From Otariodibacter oris (lineage in GTDB: Bacteria > Pseudomonadota > Gammaproteobacteria > Enterobacterales > Pasteurellaceae), in assembly GCF_009684715.1 (NCBI RefSeq), contig NZ_CP016604.1, forward strand, positions 821,262 to 885,261: DNA of 64,000 nucleotides, in the 5' to 3' direction. Position 1 is the stretch's first letter, and the number at the start of each line of letters is the position of its first letter. Positions 58,793 to 64,000 of this stretch are shown here, in pieces. The notes beneath the pieces were generated by a model. The model was not told where the DNA came from. It saw nothing but the letters and a program-made list of their open reading frames with translations, and did no database searches. Both the position numbers and the translations under genes were made by a program.

Positions 58793-59806
58793 ATGACACT
58801 TGAGAGTAATATCACTTTAAAAAATCGCCATTTTTTACGCTTAATGGATTTCAGTCCAGCTGAAGTTGAGTATTTATTGGATCTATCTGCAAAATTAAAA
58901 GCAGATAAAAAAGCAGGTCGAGAAATGCAAACCATGAAAGGTAAAAATATTGCCTTAATTTTTGAAAAAAGCTCCACGAGAACACGCAGTGCTTTTGAAG
59001 TAGCGGCCTTCGATCAAGGAGCTAATGTTAGCTATATTGGACCAAGTGGATCACAAATTGGGCATAAAGAATCCATGAAAGATACCGCTCGTGTATTAGG
59101 CAGAATGTATGACGGTATTCAATATCGTGGATACGGGCAGGAACTTGTGCAAACATTGGCGGACTATTCAGGTGTGCCTGTTTGGAATGGATTGACGGAT
59201 GAATTCCACCCAACTCAAATCTTAGCTGATTTTCTAACAATGCAAGAGCATTGTGATAAGCCGTTAAACCAAATGAAACTCGCTTACTTGGGCGATGCTC
59301 GTAACAATATGGGAAATTCATTTGTTGAAGGAGCGGCATTAATGGGCATTGATCTGCGTCTTGTTGCACCAAAACAGTTTTTCCCTGAACAAGCTTTATT
59401 AGATGAAGTTGCAGAGATGGCAAAGAAAACTGGGGCAAAAATCACTTGTACCGAAGATGTTACAGAAGGCGTGAAAGATGTGGATTTCGTTTATACGGAT
59501 GTATGGGTTTCTATGGGGGAACCGGAATCCGCGTGGCAAGAGCGAATCAATCTAATGAAACCTTATCAAGTCAATGCAGAACTTATGCAATTAACAGGCA
59601 ATAAAAAGGTGAAATTCTTACACTGTTTACCTGCTTTTCATGATGACCAAACTAAGATTGGTAAAGAAATTGCTGAGAAATATGGCATGAATGGATTAGA
59701 AGTAACAGATGAAGTTTTTGAATCTGACGCTTCAATTGTTTTTGATGAGGCTGAGAATAGAATGCATACCATTAAAGCGGTGATGGTTGCGACTTTAGGT
59801 AATTAG
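58793..59806 (+). CDS. argF: Ornithine carbamoyltransferase
   Basis: Makes citrulline from ornithine and carbamoyl phosphate. 337 residues with the carbamoyl-phosphate loop [42 protein letters not shown], the ornithine-side motifs [10 protein letters not shown] and [11 protein letters not shown]. Alone in this window; neither arginine-biosynthesis nor arcA/arcC genes are beside it. Biosynthetic (ArgF/ArgI) and catabolic (ArcB) forms are hard to tell apart by sequence, so the symbol is provisional. Confidence 0.92.
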   Translation: MTLESNITLKNRHFLRLMDFSPAEVEYLLDLSAKLKADKKAGREMQTMKGKNIALIFEKSSTRTRSAFEVAAFDQGANVSYIGPSGSQIGHKESMKDTARVLGRMYDGIQYRGYGQELVQTLADYSGVPVWNGLTDEFHPTQILADFLTMQEHCDKPLNQMKLAYLGDARNNMGNSFVEGAALMGIDLRLVAPKQFFPEQALLDEVAEMAKKTGAKITCTEDVTEGVKDVDFVYTDVWVSMGEPESAWQERINLMKPYQVNAELMQLTGNKKVKFLHCLPAFHDDQTKIGKEIAEKYGMNGLEVTDEVFESDASIVFDEAENRMHTIKAVMVATLGN

Positions 59807-59819
59807 TTATATGAACAAC

Positions 59820-59858
59820 ACTGGCAGTAATTATAAAAATAAGTACTGCCAGTATTTT
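59820..59858 (+). terminator. Terminator after argF
   Basis: ACTGGCAGTA and TACTGCCAGT with a 14-base loop, then ATTTTGGC, 14 bp past the argF stop. Confidence 0.65.
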
Positions 59859-59912
59859 GGCATTTTATATCGCTATAAAAGTTATAACTTAATATTGTTC
59901 AATGTCACATGA

Positions 59913-62048
59913 TCATTGAGTTGCCTGAATTGCAGTTAATGCGATTGTGTAAACAATATCATCTACAAGAGCACCACGAGACAAGTCATTGACTGGTTTA
60001 CGCATACCTTGAAGCATTGGACCAATAGAAACAAGGTCAGCTGAACGTTGTACCGCTTTATAGGTTGTATTACCTGTATTTAAATCAGGGAAAATAAATA
60101 CGGTTGCTTTACCTGCAACTGGTGAGTTTGGTGCTTTAGAACGGGCAACATCTTCCATTACCGCTGCATCATATTGTAATGGTCCATCAATGATAAGATC
60201 TGGGCGTTTTTCTTTCGCCAAGCGAGTTGCTTCAGCCACTTTTTCTACGTCTGCACCAGAGCCAGAAGTGCCTGTTGAGTAAGAAATCATTGCAACACGA
60301 GGATCAACACCAAAAGATTTTGCTGAATCAGCAGATTGGATTGCAATTTCAGCTAATTGCTCTGCTGTTGGATCTGGGTTTACTGCACAGTCACCATATA
60401 CAAGAACTTGATCTGGAAGTAGCATAAAGAAGATTGAAGAAACAATCGAGCTACCTGGAGCAGTTTTGATGATTTGCATTGGTGGACGAATAGTATTTGC
60501 AGTAGTGTGAACTGCACCAGAGACTAAACCATCGACTTCATTCGCTTCAAGCATCATAGTACCAAGTACTACGTTGTCTTGTAATTGCTCACGAGCAACA
60601 ACTTCTGTCATACCTTTATTTTTACGTAATTCTACAAGGCGATCAACATAGTTATCACGTACAGTTGCAGGATCAATAATAGTAATACCAGCACCTAATT
60701 CAACACCTTGAGCTTCTGCTACGCGTTGAACTTCTTCAGGATTCGCAAGAAGAATACATTCAGCAATGCCTTTTTCAGCACATAATACCGCTGCTTTTAC
60801 TGTGCGGGGTTCATCACCTTCTGGTAATACAATACGTTTTTTCGCCGCACGTGCAAATTCAGTTAATTGATAACGGAATGCTGCTGGTGATAAGCGTCTT
60901 GCTCTAATTGCACCATGGGAGAGTGAATCAATGAATTGAGCATCAATTTGTTCTGAAACATATTGTTTAATTGCTGCAATACGTTCTTTATCATCAACGG
61001 GTACTTCTAAGCTAAAGCTTTGTAAACTTAATGAAGTTTGCCATGTATTGCCTTCTGAACGGAAAACAGGTAAACCTGTTTCAAACGCTCTTTGGCAAAG
61101 TTTTGCAATTTGAGAATCGATTTTGTAGCCACCAGTAAGGAGAATTGCACCTAATTCAACGCCATTCATTGCAGCCAATGATGCAGCCACAATTACATCA
61201 GGTCTATCTGCTGAAGTTACTAATAAGCTTCCAGCTTTGAAGTGATCTACCATATTAGGAAGGCTTCTTGCACAGAATGTAATACCGCGAATACGACGAG
61301 ACTGGAGTTCGCCTTCATTAATAATAGAAGCTTGTAAATGTTTAGCCAAGTCAATAGCACGCGTAGCAATTAAATCTGAATTCCATGGGATACATGCTAA
61401 TAGTTTAATTGGGCTCTTAATGAATAAGTTCTCAACATCATTTACTGTATTGGTTGTGTGTTGAAATGAATCAAAAATCTCAGTGAGATCTGGGCGTGTT
61501 CTTCCAGATTCGTCCACTGGAGCGTTAAATTTATTAATGATAACACCAAGTAAATTTGGATTATTACGTCCGCCAAACTCAGATGCAGTTGCTTCAATAC
61601 GTTCTTTTAATTCTGATGGTTTATCAGCACCAGGTGCAGTCACTAAAACAATTTCGGCATCTAATGTTTGTGCAATTTCATAGTTAATGCTGTTTGCGTA
61701 TGAATTTTTGCGAGTCGGAATTAATCCTTCGATAACCACAATTTCATTGTTTTTTGCAAGTTGCTCATAACGTTCAACAATTTTTTCTAACAAAACATCA
61801 GATTGGTTTTGGCCAATAAGTGATTCTGCTGCACTTAACATAAATGGTTCGCCCGTTTCTGTTGATTGAGCAGAGCGGATAATTGAAGTTGAACGATCTA
61901 AAGTATCTTCACCACTCAATGGTTGAGCGATAGGTTTTAAAAAACCAACTTTAGCACCTTTTTGTTCAAGTGCATGAACAAGCCCTAAGCTTACACTTGT
62001 TAAACCAACACCTGTTGTAGTAGGAATTAAGATAATTGTTCTTGACAT
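59913..62048 (-). CDS. pta: Phosphate acetyltransferase
   Basis: Interconverts acetyl-CoA and acetyl phosphate. The 711-residue long form has an N-terminal AAA-like regulatory domain ([15 protein letters not shown]), a central DRTGG domain and the C-terminal catalytic domain ([39 protein letters not shown]). It follows ackA, with which it forms the acetate overflow pathway giving ATP in fermentation. A terminator-like hairpin separates the two genes. Confidence 0.97.
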   Translation of the reverse strand: MSRTIILIPTTTGVGLTSVSLGLVHALEQKGAKVGFLKPIAQPLSGEDTLDRSTSIIRSAQSTETGEPFMLSAAESLIGQNQSDVLLEKIVERYEQLAKNNEIVVIEGLIPTRKNSYANSINYEIAQTLDAEIVLVTAPGADKPSELKERIEATASEFGGRNNPNLLGVIINKFNAPVDESGRTRPDLTEIFDSFQHTTNTVNDVENLFIKSPIKLLACIPWNSDLIATRAIDLAKHLQASIINEGELQSRRIRGITFCARSLPNMVDHFKAGSLLVTSADRPDVIVAASLAAMNGVELGAILLTGGYKIDSQIAKLCQRAFETGLPVFRSEGNTWQTSLSLQSFSLEVPVDDKERIAAIKQYVSEQIDAQFIDSLSHGAIRARRLSPAAFRYQLTEFARAAKKRIVLPEGDEPRTVKAAVLCAEKGIAECILLANPEEVQRVAEAQGVELGAGITIIDPATVRDNYVDRLVELRKNKGMTEVVAREQLQDNVVLGTMMLEANEVDGLVSGAVHTTANTIRPPMQIIKTAPGSSIVSSIFFMLLPDQVLVYGDCAVNPDPTAEQLAEIAIQSADSAKSFGVDPRVAMISYSTGTSGSGADVEKVAEATRLAKEKRPDLIIDGPLQYDAAVMEDVARSKAPNSPVAGKATVFIFPDLNTGNTTYKAVQRSADLVSIGPMLQGMRKPVNDLSRGALVDDIVYTIALTAIQATQ

Positions 62049-62093
62049 AATATTTCCAATAAAGATTAAGTTATAGTATGTAAATAAATTAAA

Positions 62094-62113
62094 AACCTGC
62101 CATAAGGCAGGTT
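62094..62113 (-). terminator. Terminator-like hairpin between ackA and pta
   Basis: On the minus strand AACCTGCC, loop TTAT, GGCAGGTT, followed by TTTAAT, 15 bases past ackA and 45 before pta. Partial termination here would lower pta below ackA. Confidence 0.7.
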
Positions 62114-62127
62114 ATGAGTATGGAGTC

Positions 62128-63330
62128 TTATTTAAGCACTAATTCAGCTGTATCTTGAGCAATAACAAGCTCTTCATTTGTTGGAATAACAAACGCACGA
62201 TAAGTAGAATCATCAGCAGTAATTTCGCCTGATTTGCCAAAACGTGCTGCTAAATTTTTCTCATCATCTACTTTAATACCGAAAAGTTTTAAATGATTAA
62301 GGGCTAGTTCTCTAACTTTTGATGAGTTTTCACCGATTCCACCTGTGAATACAATTGCATCTAGATGATCACCAATGATAGCCATGTAAGAACCAATATA
62401 TTTAGCTAAACGATAGCAGAATACATCCATAGCACGTTTTGCTTCGACTTTTTCATCATAGTTATCTTCAGCATAACGACAGTCACTGGTCACTTCAGTT
62501 AAACCAAGTAATCCTGATTTTTTAACTAATGTTTTTTCAATTTCTTCAACAGACATACCTAATGTATTGTGCATATAGAAGATAATTGCAGGATCTAAAT
62601 CGCCCGAACGAGTCCCCATTACTAAGCCTTCAAGGGGAGTAAAGCCCATTGATGTATCAATACATTTACCATTACTGATTGCAGCAACTGAAGCACCATT
62701 TCCTAAGTGACAAGTAATGATATTAGCTTTGTCTGCTTCAATATTTAGTGCTTTTGTGATTTCATGGCTGATGAAATAGTGGCTAGTTCCGTGCATACCA
62801 TAACGGCGAACTCCATGTTCCTTATAGAGAGAGTAAGGTAATGCATATAGATATGCTTTTTCAGGCATAGTTTGATGGAAGGCTGTATCGAATACTACAA
62901 CATTTTTTTCTTTAAGTTCGGGGAATGCTTTAAATGCTTCTTTAATACCAATTAAATGAGCTGGATTATGAAGCGGTGCAAATTCAGCAGCTTCTTCAAT
63001 TCCTTTAATAACTTCATTTGTTACAATTGTTGATGCAGTATATTTCTCTCCACCATGAACGATACGATGTCCGATGGCACCAATAGCATCTTTTAATTCT
63101 GGTGTTAAAATATTTGAAACAATATAACTTAACGCTTCGCTGTGAGCTGCACCAGCACCAAGATCAGCCGCACCTTTTTCTCCATTTAATTTCCATTTGA
63201 TGCGAGCATCATCAAGATTAAAATTCTCAGCTAAACCTGATAATTTTTCATCACCTGTTGCTGGATCTAGGATGGCAAATTTAAGTGATGAACTACCACA
63301 GTTTAAGATAAGTACTAAATTTTTAGACAT
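62128..63330 (-). CDS. ackA: Acetate kinase
   Basis: Makes ATP from acetyl phosphate. 400 residues with [14 protein letters not shown], the acetate-kinase signatures [11 protein letters not shown] and [19 protein letters not shown] and [12 protein letters not shown]. The ATG at 63330 is preceded by a 281-bp gap with an FNR-like site. First gene of ackA-pta. Confidence 0.97.
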   Translation of the reverse strand: MSKNLVLILNCGSSSLKFAILDPATGDEKLSGLAENFNLDDARIKWKLNGEKGAADLGAGAAHSEALSYIVSNILTPELKDAIGAIGHRIVHGGEKYTASTIVTNEVIKGIEEAAEFAPLHNPAHLIGIKEAFKAFPELKEKNVVVFDTAFHQTMPEKAYLYALPYSLYKEHGVRRYGMHGTSHYFISHEITKALNIEADKANIITCHLGNGASVAAISNGKCIDTSMGFTPLEGLVMGTRSGDLDPAIIFYMHNTLGMSVEEIEKTLVKKSGLLGLTEVTSDCRYAEDNYDEKVEAKRAMDVFCYRLAKYIGSYMAIIGDHLDAIVFTGGIGENSSKVRELALNHLKLFGIKVDDEKNLAARFGKSGEITADDSTYRAFVIPTNEELVIAQDTAELVLK

Positions 63331-63444
63331 AATAAAAAATACCTGATGTTAATTGAATTAAATAGACACATTGATGAATGTGTAAAGACTTTGTATAGAA
63401 TACACTTTTTGTTGTTTAAAATAAATTACTAACAAATTAAAAGA

Positions 63445-63458
63445 TTGAAATACATCAA
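63445..63458. promoter_or_regulatory. FNR-like site upstream of ackA
   Basis: TTGAAATACATCAA matches TTGAT-N4-ATCAA at 9 of 10 positions, 115 bp before the ackA start. Anaerobic induction by FNR would fit mixed-acid fermentation. Confidence 0.5.
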
Positions 63459-63547
63459 ATTTTAACAAATTAGCAACAAATATAAAGGATAAGAACAATA
63501 ATTTGATTGCTATATGAACACTGATATTGGCATCATTTTCTTTAATG

Positions 63548-63603
63548 CAAGCGGTCTGTTAAAAAATATTTTTTACAAAAAGTACTAATTAACCTACCGC
63601 TTT
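63548..63603 (-). terminator. Inverted uptake cores after queF
   Basis: AAGCGGTCTGTTAA (63548) and TTAACCTACCGCTT (to 63602) face each other just past the queF stop. On the minus strand they can form a stem with imperfect pairing. Confidence 0.55.
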
Positions 63604-63611
63604 ATGTCAAT

Positions 63612-64000
63612 TTATTGTCTAGCAAGTCTCACATTCGTTGGTGCTTGTTCAAAATTGGAGCGAAATGGGTTGATATCTAATCCACCTCTGCGAGTATAGC
63701 GAGCATAGACAGTTAGCTTCTCGGGGTGAGCAAACTCCATTAAATCGCAAAAAATTCTTTCGACACATTGCTCGTGAAATTCATTATGCTGTCTAAAAGA
63801 AACAAGATAGCGTAATAATTTTTCTTGATCGATTTGCTTACCAACATAGTGAATTTGTATACTTCCCCAATCGGGTTGGTTTGTAATCAAACAGTTTGAT
63901 TTCAACAAATGGCTCACTAAGGTTTCTTCAATAATATGATCACTAGTACCATTTGCAAGAATATGACGATCAAACTCGTAATTTGCTATTTCAATATCTT
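63612..64000 (-). CDS. queF: NADPH-dependent 7-cyano-7-deazaguanine reductase QueF, 5' partial
   Basis: Reduces preQ0 to preQ1 in queuosine synthesis. Only the last 129 or so residues are in the window; the frame stays open to base 64000. The C-terminal half of the long-form enzyme is plain: [40 protein letters not shown] and [17 protein letters not shown], which closely follow E. coli QueF. The catalytic cysteine region lies in the missing part or beyond. Confidence 0.95.
   Translation of the reverse strand, partial: DIEIANYEFDRHILANGTSDHIIEETLVSHLLKSNCLITNQPDWGSIQIHYVGKQIDQEKLLRYLVSFRQHNEFHEQCVERIFCDLMEFAHPEKLTVYARYTRRGGLDINPFRSNFEQAPTNVRLARQ

Noticed and set aside
59028..59438. 136-codon open frame on the minus strand within the carbamoyltransferase gene
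   Set aside because: Antisense shadow without ribosome site or recognisable domain.

Overview
The window is a 64 kb piece of an AT-rich Pasteurellaceae chromosome. The evidence is the gene content (ribD-ribE-ribBA-ribH behind an FMN riboswitch, a two-domain mnmC, an afuABC transporter, tbpBA-type receptors, P2-like porins) and many copies of the DNA-uptake core ACAAGCGGT, the form used by the Actinobacillus pleuropneumoniae/Mannheimia/Haemophilus ducreyi branch rather than the AAGTGCGGT form of H. influenzae. I cannot name the species. No rRNA, tRNA, IS element, prophage or CRISPR array was seen.

Layout. 1-9 kb: lpd (cut at its 5' end), an alpha/beta hydrolase, rlmE-ftsH, fabI, rnb, apaH. 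9-14.6 kb: a Fur-box-preceded receptor operon, with an oversized TbpB-like lipoprotein and a TbpA-like TonB-dependent receptor. An 18-bp perfect direct repeat, one copy being the 3' end of apaH, flanks it, so it looks inserted. 14.9-21.5 kb: clpB behind a heat-shock promoter, then the riboflavin operon. 21.8-36.9 kb: lrp-ftsK, ypfJ, aroG-tsaB, an orphan oppA, pnp-nlpI-deaD, tadA, frr, gmhA. 37-41 kb: purR-dedA, a 26-codon YnhF-like membrane peptide gene divergent from purR, and mnmC.

41-44.6 kb is the accessory hot spot. It is an array of small AT-rich membrane-protein genes, intact, frameshifted and truncated, mixed with short open fragments whose stops overlap the starts of the next membrane-protein genes. 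One gene with its 3' flank is present three times. This looks like a graveyard of immunity genes and C-terminal toxin tips from a polymorphic toxin system, but no toxin was recognised.

44.6-49 kb: afuCBA, a hexose-phosphate-type ABC importer with a perfect CRP core site upstream. 49-51.6 kb: the most striking system, a four-gene operon of a DoxX-like membrane protein, a secreted precursor with eight EGKCG motifs, a multinuclear nonheme iron oxidase (DUF692) and its DUF2063 partner. This matches the HvfABC/bufferin class of copper-binding ribosomal peptides. 51.7-54.3 kb: two tandem paralogous porins that share paired TTGACA elements upstream. 54.9-64 kb: a DUF1697 gene, yjgR, a small lipoprotein, rhlB, an ornithine carbamoyltransferase, ackA-pta behind an FNR-like site, and queF (cut at its 5' end).

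Together the accessory genes point to a host-associated bacterium that takes iron from a host glycoprotein, imports phosphorylated sugars, handles copper with a modified peptide, and may carry remnants of inter-strain competition genes.
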